Of a stretch of 34,000 nt of DNA, positions 1 to 6,935 are shown piece by piece. The translations under genes were made by a program, and so were the position numbers. Positions within the stretch are counted from its first letter, which is position 1. Each line of letters starts with the position of its first letter. Source of the stretch: Cereibacter changlensis JA139 (GTDB lineage: Bacteria > Pseudomonadota > Alphaproteobacteria > Rhodobacterales > Rhodobacteraceae); the NCBI RefSeq assembly GCF_003034985.1, contig NZ_PZKG01000036.1, positions 1-34,000 on the forward strand. The letters run 5' to 3'. Under the pieces are notes generated by a model. It was given only the letters and a program-made list of their open reading frames with translations. It had not been told where the DNA came from and did not search any database.

Positions 1-117
1 CGGGCTCATGGTCATCGCGAACATCGGATAGGAGGCCATCGCCCGCGCGGTCGCGCCCATCCACTCGTTGGTGTTGCGCGCGGTTTCCATAAGGTCGTAG
101 GTTGCCATATACTTCAT
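1..117 (-). CDS. phaZ: Intracellular polyhydroxybutyrate depolymerase, N-terminal fragment
   Basis: Only the first 39 codons lie in the window; the gene runs off the left edge. The start is the ATG ending at 117, preceded by a good Shine-Dalgarno sequence (AAGGAGA, complement of 122-128). The visible peptide begins MKYMATYDLMETARNTNEW, which resembles the N-terminus of alphaproteobacterial intracellular PHB depolymerases. These enzymes degrade PHB in carbon-storage granules to hydroxybutyrate units. The gene is divergent from phaC, the usual arrangement in Rhodobacterales, and shares a 103-bp regulatory region carrying a PhaR-type palindrome. The call rests on a short N-terminus plus context; the catalytic region is not visible. 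Confidence 0.8.
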   Translation of the reverse strand, partial: MKYMATYDLMETARNTNEWMGATARAMASYPMFAMTMSP

Positions 118-187
118 TGCGTCTCCTTGCCCGGTGGGGGCGGATTGAGAACCCGTCGCTTTTCCCCCTGAGTCTGGCGACACGATG

Positions 188-198
188 CTGCAGAGCAG
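188..198. promoter_or_regulatory. PhaR-type operator between phaZ and phaC
   Basis: The sequence is CTGC-AGA-GCAG, fitting the CTGC-N3-GCAG palindrome known as the PhaR recognition element in Rhodobacter and Paracoccus. It lies 22 bp before the phaC ATG and 70 bp before the phaZ ATG. It could therefore regulate either or both. I see no convincing -35/-10 pair around it. It is a single box, unlike the double site upstream of phaP. Confidence 0.6.
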
Positions 199-220
199 AA
201 TCTAGGGGGGAATTCGGCGC

Positions 221-2059
221 ATGACAACTGAAGAGAATGGCGCAGGGCCATCGGCAGAGGCGCATCTGGAGCGGCTCAACGCCAATCTGATCAAGATCGA
301 CGCCCTTTCCAAGCGCCTCACCGCGGCATTGACCCGCCGGAAGGCGGCCGATCCGGCGCTGCACGGCCCCAGCAACGACGTGTTTCTCAAGGCGGCGACG
401 GCCTATGTCGCCGAGATGATGCAGAACCCGGCGAAGATCCTCGAGCACCAGATCAGCTTCTGGGGCAAGAGCCTGAAGCATTATGTCGAGGCGCAACAGG
501 CGCTTGTGAAGGGCGAACTGAAGGCCCCGCCGGACCCGACCCCGAAGGACCGGCGCTTTTCCAACCCCTTGTGGGAGACGCATCCCTTCTTCAACTACCT
601 CAAGCAGCAATACCTGATGAACGCCGAGGCGGTGACCCAGGCGGTCTCGGGGCTGGAGAACATCGACCCGGTCGACAAGAAGCGGGTGGAGTATTTTTCG
701 AAGCAAATCGTCGATATGTTTTCGCCGACGAACTTCCTCGGCACCAATCCCGACGCGCTGGAGCGCGCCGTGGCCACCGATGGCGAGAGCCTGGTGCAGG
801 GGCTGGAGAATCTGGTCCGCGACATCGAGGCCAATTCCGGCGACCTCCTGGTGACGCTGGCCGATCGCGACGCCTTCCAGATCGGCCACAACATCGGCAC
901 GTCCGAAGGGGCGGTGGTCTACCGCAACCGGATGCTGGAGCTGATCCAGTATTCCCCCACCACCGAGACGGTGCACGAGACGCCGCTGCTGATCTTCCCG
1001 CCCTGGATCAACAAGTTCTACATCCTCGACATGAAGCCGCAGAACTCGCTGATCAAGTGGATCGTCGATCAGGGCTTCACGCTCTTCGTCGTCTCCTGGG
1101 TGAACCCGGATGCGAGCTATGCCGGTTTCGGCATGGACGACTACATCCGCGACGGCTACATGCGCGCCATCGCCGAGGTGCGGTCGATCACGAAACAGAA
1201 GCAGGTCAACGCGGTCGGCTACTGCATCGCCGGCACCACCCTGTCGCTGACGCTGGGCCATCTGGAGAAGGCGGGCGATCCATCGGTGAAGTCGGCCACG
1301 CTCTTCACCACGCTCACCGATTTCTCGGATCAGGGCGAGGTCGGGGTGTTCCTCAACGACGATTTCGTCGACGGGATCGAGCGGCAGGTCGCGGTGGACG
1401 GCATCCTCGACAAGACCTTCATGGCGCGGACCTTCAGCTACCTGCGCTCGAACGACCTGATCTATCAACCGGCGATCCGCAGCTACATGCTGGGGGAGTC
1501 GCCGCCCGCCTTCGATCTGCTGTTCTGGAACGGCGATGGCACAAACCTGCCGGCGAAGATGGCGGTGGAATATCTGCGCGGGCTTTGTCAGGAGGACCGG
1601 CTGGCGCAGGGCGGCTTTCCGGTGCTGGGCGGGCCGGTGACGCTGTCCGACATCAAGCTGCCGGTCTGCGCCATCGCCTGCGAGACCGACCACATCGCCG
1701 ACTGGCGCAGCAGCTACAACGGGCTGCGGCAGTTCGGATCGACCGACAAGACCTTCATCCTGTCGCAGTCGGGCCATATCGCCGGCATCGTCAACCCGCC
1801 CTCGAAGGGCAAGTATGGCCACTATGTCAACGAGGCCCCGCTGACCACGCCGGAGGCGTTCCGCGAGGGCGCGAGCTTCGTGCAGGGCTCGTGGTGGCCG
1901 CGCTGGGGGGAGTGGCTGGCGGAACGCTCGGGCAAGCGGATCAAGGCGCGGGGCTTGGGTGATTCGAAGCATCCGGTGCTCGCGCCGGCCCCCGGCACCT
2001 ATGTGCTGTCCGCGGCGCAGCGGGAGGCGTTGCGGCAATCGGTTGATGTTCCTGTCTAA
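221..2059 (+). CDS. phaC: Class I polyhydroxyalkanoate synthase
   Basis: This 612-residue protein polymerises (R)-3-hydroxyacyl-CoA into PHB on the granule surface. It shows an N-terminal PhaC domain followed by an alpha/beta-hydrolase core. The nucleophile is Cys335 in the lipase-box-like GYCIAG; the second glycine of the classical G-x-C-x-G-G box is alanine here. Asp490 (ETDHIADW) and His519 (SGHIAGIVNPP) complete the triad with the same spacing as in Cupriavidus PhaC (C319, D480, H508). Length is normal for class I, and no phaE partner is seen. The ATG at 221 follows a G-rich Shine-Dalgarno stretch (about 205-210). It lies upstream of phaP and phaR and divergent from phaZ. Confidence 0.96.
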   Translation: MTTEENGAGPSAEAHLERLNANLIKIDALSKRLTAALTRRKAADPALHGPSNDVFLKAATAYVAEMMQNPAKILEHQISFWGKSLKHYVEAQQALVKGELKAPPDPTPKDRRFSNPLWETHPFFNYLKQQYLMNAEAVTQAVSGLENIDPVDKKRVEYFSKQIVDMFSPTNFLGTNPDALERAVATDGESLVQGLENLVRDIEANSGDLLVTLADRDAFQIGHNIGTSEGAVVYRNRMLELIQYSPTTETVHETPLLIFPPWINKFYILDMKPQNSLIKWIVDQGFTLFVVSWVNPDASYAGFGMDDYIRDGYMRAIAEVRSITKQKQVNAVGYCIAGTTLSLTLGHLEKAGDPSVKSATLFTTLTDFSDQGEVGVFLNDDFVDGIERQVAVDGILDKTFMARTFSYLRSNDLIYQPAIRSYMLGESPPAFDLLFWNGDGTNLPAKMAVEYLRGLCQEDRLAQGGFPVLGGPVTLSDIKLPVCAIACETDHIADWRSSYNGLRQFGSTDKTFILSQSGHIAGIVNPPSKGKYGHYVNEAPLTTPEAFREGASFVQGSWWPRWGEWLAERSGKRIKARGLGDSKHPVLAPAPGTYVLSAAQREALRQSVDVPV

Positions 2060-2086
2060 AGCTCACGGCGGGTCCGGTCCATGGCG

Positions 2087-2134
2087 AAATGCTGCAGTGC
2101 AGAATAATACTTGATTTTCTGCACTGCAGCATTT
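2087..2134. promoter_or_regulatory. Perfect 18-bp inverted repeat holding two PhaR boxes
   Basis: The left arm AAATGCTGCAGTGCAGAA (2087-2104) and the right arm (2117-2134) are exact reverse complements, separated by 12 bp. Each arm contains one CTGC-N3-GCAG box (2092-2102 and 2119-2129), with centres 27 bp apart. The right box ends 60 bp before the phaP start codon. PhaR of Rhodobacter and Paracoccus is known to bind such TGC-rich palindromes upstream of phaP and to release DNA when it binds PHB. Binding here is inferred from the motif. Confidence 0.85.
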
Positions 2135-2139
2135 ATATC
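2111..2139 (+). promoter_or_regulatory. Probable sigma-70 promoter of phaP
   Basis: TTGATT at 2111-2116 and TATATC at 2134-2139 are separated by 17 bp, giving a reasonable vegetative promoter in an unusually AT-rich patch. The second PhaR box (2119-2129) fills most of the spacer. Bound repressor would therefore block RNA polymerase directly. The leader to the phaP ATG would be about 45 nt. Confidence 0.6.
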
Positions 2140-2189
2140 TTGGTCATCAGGAAACGCGGGCATGGAGCCCGATTGCAGGAGCAAGGCAC

Positions 2190-2639
2190 ATGACGAAGAC
2201 CCCGGATCTCACCAAAGTCATGCAGGACATGATGGCCTCCTTCCCGGTCGACTCGAGCGCTTTCCAGAACGCGTTCAAGACCCAGGCCGCGATGACCGAG
2301 AAACTGTCGAAAGTGGCCCTCGAAGCCGCCGAGAAGTCGACCGAGATCACCTCGAAATGGGCCAAGGACACGATCGCCAAGTTCGGCGACATGTCGAAGG
2401 CCAAGACCGAGCCGACCGAATACACCAAGGCCGCGACCGACTTCGCCTCGGCCGCCGCCGAGATGGCCGCCGAGAACATGGCCGCCTTCGCCGAAGTGGC
2501 GAAGAAGGTGCAGATGGAAACCGTCGAGCTGATGCTGGCCGCCGGCAAGGACATGTCGGAAGACGCGACCGCCGCGGTGAAGAAGGCCACGACCGACGTG
2601 ACCACGGCCGCGAAAAAAGTGACGACCCCGGCGCGCTGA
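2190..2639 (+). CDS. phaP: Phasin, PHB granule-associated protein
   Basis: This is a 149-residue, Ala/Lys/Glu/Thr-rich, mostly helical protein without membrane segments or a signal peptide. It matches phasin-family proteins that coat PHB granules and control their number and size. It begins MTKTPDLTKVMQDMM and has an amphipathic helical body with an alanine-rich C-terminus, typical of Rhodobacterales phasins. The ATG at 2190 follows AGGAG at 2177-2181. The gene lies between phaC and phaR, has its own promoter with a double PhaR operator, and is followed by a strong terminator. It is thus probably a separately regulated, strongly induced unit. Confidence 0.92.
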   Translation: MTKTPDLTKVMQDMMASFPVDSSAFQNAFKTQAAMTEKLSKVALEAAEKSTEITSKWAKDTIAKFGDMSKAKTEPTEYTKAATDFASAAAEMAAENMAAFAEVAKKVQMETVELMLAAGKDMSEDATAAVKKATTDVTTAAKKVTTPAR

Positions 2640-2682
2640 AATACCAGAGCGTCCTGATCTTTCCTCCCGGAGCAGGATGCGG

Positions 2683-2712
2683 GGGCGGGCCAAAAGCCCG
2701 CCCTTTCTTTTT
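2683..2712 (+). terminator. Rho-independent terminator of phaP
   Basis: GGGCGGGC (2683-2690), a 5-nt loop and GCCCGCCC (2696-2703) form a perfect 8-bp GC stem. It is followed by TTTCTTTTT (2704-2712). This is the clearest intrinsic terminator in the window and separates phaP from phaR. Confidence 0.9.
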
Positions 2713-2761
2713 ATGCCGCGCTGCCCTAACCTTTTCCGCAGGCGCATAAGAGGAACTGTCG

Positions 2762-3319
2762 ATGTCCGAGACCGAGAAGCCGCTTCTGATCAAGCGTTAC
2801 GCCAGCCGCCGTCTCTACAACACCGAGACCAGCGACTACGTCACGCTGGAAGACATCGCGGGTTTCATCCGGGCCGGTCGCGAGGTGCAGATCATCGACC
2901 TCAAGTCCGGCGATGACCTGACGCGGCAATATCTGCTGCAGATCGTGGCCGAGCACGAGAGCAAGGGCGACAACGTCCTGCCGTTGGGCGTGCTCACCGA
3001 TCTGGTGCGCAGCTACACCACCGAGGTGCAATCGGTCGTGCCGCAATTCCTCGCCGCGTCCTTCGAGATGCTCCGGACCGGGCAGACCAAGATGATGGAG
3101 AACCTCACCTCCATCCCCAACCCGATGACGGCGATGCCGGGCTTCGAGGCGATGAGGAAGCAGCAGGAGGCCTTCATGAAGACGATGATGGCCATCCCCG
3201 GCTGGAGCGCCAACATGGGCTCGAAGGACGAAGGCCCGGTCGATCCGGCCAATACCGAGGAGCTGGCGCAGATCAAGAAGCAGCTGGCCGAGCTGCAGAA
3301 GAAACTCGCCAAGCTCTGA
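2762..3319 (+). CDS. phaR: PHB-responsive transcriptional repressor PhaR
   Basis: This 185-residue protein begins MSETEKPLLIKRYASRRLY and continues NTETSDYVTLEDIAGFI, the hallmark N-terminal DNA-binding domain of PhaR (PHB accumulation regulator, roughly residues 9-70). The PHB-binding accumulation-regulator domain follows (about 75-115), then a Lys/Glu-rich tail that may be coiled coil. PhaR represses phasin genes, including its neighbour phaP, and is released when PHB accumulates. The ATG at 2762 follows AAGAGGA. No CTGC-N3-GCAG box is seen between phaP and phaR, so autoregulation through this motif is not supported here. Confidence 0.95.
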   Translation: MSETEKPLLIKRYASRRLYNTETSDYVTLEDIAGFIRAGREVQIIDLKSGDDLTRQYLLQIVAEHESKGDNVLPLGVLTDLVRSYTTEVQSVVPQFLAASFEMLRTGQTKMMENLTSIPNPMTAMPGFEAMRKQQEAFMKTMMAIPGWSANMGSKDEGPVDPANTEELAQIKKQLAELQKKLAKL

Positions 3320-3341
3320 CGGCATCGGCGGTCGGAAAGTC

Positions 3342-3368
3342 AGCGGGCGCCCGATGGGCGCCCGCTTT
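3342..3368. terminator. Bidirectional terminator between phaR and the aminotransferase gene
   Basis: AGCGGGCGCCC (3342-3352) and GGGCGCCCGCT (3356-3366) form a perfect 11-bp stem with a 3-nt loop between the converging genes. The T-tract is short (TTTGT on the plus strand), so termination strength is inferred from the stem. Confidence 0.75.
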
Positions 3369-3373
3369 GTCGT

Positions 3374-4741
3374 TCAGGCGACTTCGGCGAAGACCTTCTT
3401 CAGCGCTTCGCCCAGCTTGTTGAACATCTCGTCCATCTGGCCTTCCGTCATGATGAACGGCGGGCAGAGCACGATGGCCTGACCCAGCGGACGGCAGATC
3501 AGCCCGTGATCGGTGCAGGTGTTGGCGATCCGCTCCGACACCGACAGCGTGCCGGGGAAGGGGGTCTTGGTGGCCTTGTCCTTCACCGCTTCCAAGGCGC
3601 CCATCAGGCCCTTGCCGCGCCATTCGCCGATGTTGGGGTTCTCCGCCAGATAGGACAGCCCGGCCTCGAACTTCGGCGTCAGGCTCTTCACGTTCTCGGC
3701 CAGACCCTCGTTCATCACAACGTCGATCGCCTTCAGCGCGATGGCGCAGCCGACCGGGTGACCCGAGGCGGTGAAGCCGTGCGGGAATTCCTCGATGGCT
3801 TCCGCCGCCGCCTGGATCCGGTCGGCGAGCTCCGGCCCGAGGATCACCGCGCCCATCGGGAAGAAGCCCGCAGTGATGTTCTTCGACGAGATGATCGCGT
3901 CGGGCATGAAGCCGTAGGTCTCGCAGCCCCAGGTGTTGCCGGTGCGCCCGAAGCCGGTGATGACCTCATCCGAGATCAGCGGGATGCCGTAGCGCTTCAG
4001 CACCGGCTGGATCGCCTGGAAATAGCCCTTGGACGGCGGGATCACCCCGCCCGCACCCATCACCGGCTCGGCGAAAAAGCCCGCGATGGTGTCGGGGCCT
4101 TCCTTGATGATCGTCGCTTCCAGCTCTGCGGCCATGCGGGCGGTGAACTGCTCCTCGCTCTCGCCGTCCTTGCCGAAGCGCCAGTAATGCGGGCAGCCGA
4201 CATGGATGAAGCCCGGCAGCGGCAGGCCGAAGACCGAGTTGTAGGGCTTGCCGGTCATCGAGGCCGAGACCGCCGTCACGCCGTGATAGCTGTTGATCCG
4301 GGTGATGATCTTGCGGCGCTGCGGCTTGCCTTCGGCAAGGCCGAGGAACCACAGCATCTTGACCATCGTGTCGTTCGCTTCCGACCCCGAGTTGGTGTAG
4401 AACACCCGACCGCGGTCGAAGGGCGAGACCTCGACCAGCTTTTCCGACAGCATCACCGTCTGGTCCGACATCCGCCCGAAGAAGGCGTGATAGCCGGGGA
4501 ACTTGTCATATTGCGCCTTGGCGGCTTCGGTCAGACCCGGATGGTCGAAGCCCGCCACCATGTTCCACAGACCCGAGTTGGCGTCGAGATAGCTGCGGCC
4601 ATGCACGTCGTAAACGTAGGGCCCCTTGCCATGGGTCAGCACCACGGCGCCGCGCTGCTCGACGGAGGGCAGGTCGGTGAAGCCGTAGAGCGAATAGGTA
4701 TCGGCGCGCGATTCCCACGAGTTCGGTGCGTCGTCACGCAT
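3374..4741 (-). CDS. Class III pyridoxal-phosphate aminotransferase, putrescine/omega-amine type
   Basis: This 455-residue fold-type I PLP enzyme probably transfers an amino group from an omega-amine (putrescine, diaminopropane, beta-alanine or similar) to pyruvate or another keto acid. Visible family features are the substrate loop SYHG, SDEVITGFGRTG with the cofactor-binding aspartate, and the Schiff-base lysine K287 in SSKNITAGFFPMGA. The start is the ATG at 4741, preceded by AAGAGGATC; an upstream in-frame start at 4804 is less likely. Location beside an amine gamma-glutamylation operon suggests a SpuC-like putrescine-pyruvate aminotransferase. Taurine- or beta-alanine-specific members look alike, so the substrate is not certain. 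Confidence 0.85.
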   Translation of the reverse strand: MRDDAPNSWESRADTYSLYGFTDLPSVEQRGAVVLTHGKGPYVYDVHGRSYLDANSGLWNMVAGFDHPGLTEAAKAQYDKFPGYHAFFGRMSDQTVMLSEKLVEVSPFDRGRVFYTNSGSEANDTMVKMLWFLGLAEGKPQRRKIITRINSYHGVTAVSASMTGKPYNSVFGLPLPGFIHVGCPHYWRFGKDGESEEQFTARMAAELEATIIKEGPDTIAGFFAEPVMGAGGVIPPSKGYFQAIQPVLKRYGIPLISDEVITGFGRTGNTWGCETYGFMPDAIISSKNITAGFFPMGAVILGPELADRIQAAAEAIEEFPHGFTASGHPVGCAIALKAIDVVMNEGLAENVKSLTPKFEAGLSYLAENPNIGEWRGKGLMGALEAVKDKATKTPFPGTLSVSERIANTCTDHGLICRPLGQAIVLCPPFIMTEGQMDEMFNKLGEALKKVFAEVA

Positions 4742-4863
4742 GATAGAGATCCTCTTACGGTTACGGTTGTGCGCCACGCTATCCGGGCGGCCCGTCCGGT
4801 TCAACTCGGCTCGCGGGTCGCCCGGGCAGAATGCAGCATTGTCCGGCAGTTTGAAGGGCAGAA

Positions 4864-4898
4864 AGCCCCGCTCCGGGCGATCTGCCGGGAACGGGGCT
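4864..4898 (-). terminator. Probable terminator downstream of azoR
   Basis: On the minus strand AGCCCCG (4898-4892) pairs with CGGGGCT (4870-4864) across a 21-nt interior that can itself pair partly, and is followed by TTCTG. The T-tract is weak. The position, 36 bp past the azoR stop and upstream of the aminotransferase, supports separation of the two genes. Confidence 0.5.
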
Positions 4899-4933
4899 CG
4901 GGAGAGATGCCGCCAGAGGCGGGCGGAAGCGGA

Positions 4934-5524
4934 TCAGGCGGCCAGCGCGTCGATCTCGGCCTCGGCCTTGGCCATCGCGGCTTCCGGGCCGAAGACGATC
5001 TGGTCGGCGGCGACGAAATCGACATCGGTGATGCCGAAGAAGCCGAGGATCTGGCGCAGGTAGCCCGAGGCGTGGTCGAGCTCGGAGCCCATCTTGGTGC
5101 CGTCCGAGGTGAAGGCGACGATGGCGCGCTTGCCGGTCAGCAGGCCGATCGGGCCGTTCTCGGTATAGGTGAAGCTCTCGCCCTTGCGCGCGATGTTGTC
5201 GATCCAGGCCTTCAGATGCGCCGGGACGCCGAAGTTGTAGACCGGCAGGGCGATGACCAGCGTGTCGGCGGCCTTCACCTCGTCGAGCAGCTCGTCGGCG
5301 GTGGCGGCGATGGTCTGCTGGTCGCTGTCACGGGCTTCGGCGGGGGTGTAGACCGCGCCCAGCCAGGCGCCGTTGATGTGCGACAGGCCCTTGGACAGGT
5401 CGCGGGTGATGACCGTCGCCTCGGGATGGGCGGCGGTCAGCCGGGCGATGATCCGGTCGGTCAGCTTGCGGGAGACGGCGGCTTCGCCCTTGATGGAGCT
5501 TTCGAGGCGCAGGATGGTGGTCAT
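4934..5524 (-). CDS. azoR: FMN-dependent NADH:quinone oxidoreductase / azoreductase
   Basis: This 196-residue flavodoxin-like protein matches AzoR, a cytoplasmic homodimer that reduces quinones and azo compounds with NADH via FMN. Visible motifs are the N-terminal strand TTILRLESS, the FMN-binding segment LPVYNFGVPAHLKAWID and NIARKGESFTYTENG, and a C-terminal FFGITDVDFV. Length is normal for the family. The start is the ATG at 5524, with AAGGA seven or eight bases upstream; an in-frame start near 5587 would place the inverted repeat at 5532-5560 inside the gene and is unlikely. No adjacent regulator gene is present. It interrupts the amine catabolism genes without an obvious metabolic link. 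Confidence 0.9.
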   Translation of the reverse strand: MTTILRLESSIKGEAAVSRKLTDRIIARLTAAHPEATVITRDLSKGLSHINGAWLGAVYTPAEARDSDQQTIAATADELLDEVKAADTLVIALPVYNFGVPAHLKAWIDNIARKGESFTYTENGPIGLLTGKRAIVAFTSDGTKMGSELDHASGYLRQILGFFGITDVDFVAADQIVFGPEAAMAKAEAEIDALAA

Positions 5525-5531
5525 GGGATAC

Positions 5532-5560
5532 GTCCTTGGAATGAAGGTGTGGCCAAGGAC
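5532..5560 (-). promoter_or_regulatory. Inverted repeat overlapping the azoR Shine-Dalgarno sequence
   Basis: GTCCTTGG (5532-5539) and CCAAGGAC (5553-5560) are exact reverse complements 13 bp apart. In the minus-strand transcript the proximal arm contains the AAGGA ribosome-binding sequence just before the ATG. The repeat could be a DNA operator or a hairpin that hides the ribosome-binding site. Confidence 0.5.
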
Positions 5561-5596
5561 ATGACCTTTCGGAGGAGGCTTTACCACCCTCCGCCA

Positions 5597-5621
5597 CGCA
5601 AGGCTGATGTGCAGCCTTGCG
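5597..5621 (-). terminator. Stem-loop downstream of the FAD oxidoreductase gene
   Basis: CGCAAGGCTG (5597-5606) pairs perfectly with CAGCCTTGCG (5612-5621) around a 5-nt loop, 13 bp past the stop codon of the minus-strand oxidoreductase. No T-tract follows on either strand. It may be a 3'-end stabilising or weak termination element at the end of the amine operon. Confidence 0.5.
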
Positions 5622-5633
5622 CAGAAGTGGGGC

Positions 5634-6935
5634 TCAGCGCCCCAGCCTGTCGCGCATCGAATACCAGGTCATCGCCAGCACCAGAAGCGGCCAGCGCAGC
5701 GCCGCCCCGCCCGGGAAGCGCGGCTGGGGCAGGCTGGCCATCAGGTCGAACCGCTCGGCCTGTCCGGCCACCGCCTCCGCCATAACCTTGCCCGCCATCG
5801 TCGCCATCGCCAGGCCATGCCCGGAATAGCCCGAGGCCGACAGCACGTTGGGCCGGGGCCGGGTGAAGCAGGGCAGGCGGTTCAGGGTGATCGCCAGCGT
5901 CCCGCCCCAGGCGTGGGTGATCTTCGTGCCTTTCAGCTGCGGATAGACCTGCAGCATCGGCTTCGAGACGGTCTTGATGATGTCGGGGAAGCGATAGCCA
6001 TAGCTTTCGCCGCCGCCGAAGAGCAGGCGGTTGTCCTCGGAGAGCCGCCAGTAGTTCACCACGAACTTGGTGTCGGCCACCGCGATGGGCTGCGACAGGA
6101 TCTCCTTGGCGCGCTCGCCCAGAGGCTCGGTCGCCACGATGAAATTGTTGATCGGCATGACCTTGGCCGCCACCTGCGGCTCCAGCCCGCCGAGATAGCC
6201 GTTGCAGGCGAGGATGACATGGCGCGCCCGTACATGGCCCTGATCGGTGTGCACGACCGGCTGCGGCCCGTCCTCGATCCGCGTCACGGCGCTTCGTTCA
6301 TGCAACCGCACGCCGGCGCCGGCGCAGGCGGCGGCCAGCCCCAGCGCGAAGTTGAGCGGGTGCAGATGTCCGGCGCCGCGGTCGAGATCGCCACCCTTGT
6401 AGGCCTCCGACCCGATCAGCGCGCGGATCGCCTTGCGGTCCAGCACCTCGATCCCGGTATAGCCATAGTCCCGCGCCAGCTTTTCGGCATTGGCCTCGGC
6501 ATGGGCCACCTCGCGCTCGTGCCAGCAGGCGTGGGCGATGCCGGGGTGGAAGGTGACGGGCATGGCGTGATCGGCGATCAATGCGCGGACGAGGGCCTTG
6601 GCCTCCTCCCCCAGATCCCAGAGCCGCCGCGCGTCCTCGCGCCCGGCGATCTGCTCCAGATCGTCCTGCTCCAGCCGCTGCCCCGATCCGACCTGCCCGC
6701 CATTGCGCCCGGAGGCGCCGAAGCCCATCCGGTGCGCCTCGAGCAGCACGACAGAGAAGCCACGCTGCGCCAGATGCAGCGCCGCCGACAGCCCGGTATA
6801 GCCGCCGCCCACCACGCAGACATCGGCTGCCGCCTCGCCCTGCAGGGGCGGGAAGGCGGCGAGCGGCGTGGCGGTCGCGGCATACCACGAGGCCGGGTAT
6901 TCGCCGGGGCGGTCGTTGGCGTAGAGCAGGTTCAT
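5634..6935 (-). CDS. puuB: FAD-dependent gamma-glutamylputrescine-type amine oxidoreductase
   Basis: This 433-residue DAO-family flavoprotein has an N-terminal dinucleotide fold VVGGGYTGLSAALHLA (glycines 43-48), then the GASGRNGGQVGSGQ flavin loop and a conserved SGHGLAMATMAG near the C-terminus. PuuB oxidises gamma-glutamylputrescine to gamma-glutamyl-aminobutyraldehyde with release of ammonia and peroxide. The start ATG at 6935 overlaps the stop of the upstream ligase gene in an ATGA junction, showing translational coupling. Context with two glutamine-synthetase-like ligases and an amidotransferase supports the PuuB role. Related glycine or sarcosine oxidases share the fold, so the exact amine is inferred. 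Confidence 0.85.
   Translation of the reverse strand: MNLLYANDRPGEYPASWYAATATPLAAFPPLQGEAAADVCVVGGGYTGLSAALHLAQRGFSVVLLEAHRMGFGASGRNGGQVGSGQRLEQDDLEQIAGREDARRLWDLGEEAKALVRALIADHAMPVTFHPGIAHACWHEREVAHAEANAEKLARDYGYTGIEVLDRKAIRALIGSEAYKGGDLDRGAGHLHPLNFALGLAAACAGAGVRLHERSAVTRIEDGPQPVVHTDQGHVRARHVILACNGYLGGLEPQVAAKVMPINNFIVATEPLGERAKEILSQPIAVADTKFVVNYWRLSEDNRLLFGGGESYGYRFPDIIKTVSKPMLQVYPQLKGTKITHAWGGTLAITLNRLPCFTRPRPNVLSASGYSGHGLAMATMAGKVMAEAVAGQAERFDLMASLPQPRFPGGAALRWPLLVLAMTWYSMRDRLGR

Noticed and set aside
4830-4850. CTGC/GCAG-containing sequence upstream of the aminotransferase, as a further PhaR box
   Set aside because: The bases do not fit CTGC-N3-GCAG; only partial half-sites occur.
3506-5785. 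A 759-codon plus-strand open frame
   Set aside because: It is antisense to the aminotransferase and azoreductase genes, both of which carry intact family motifs.
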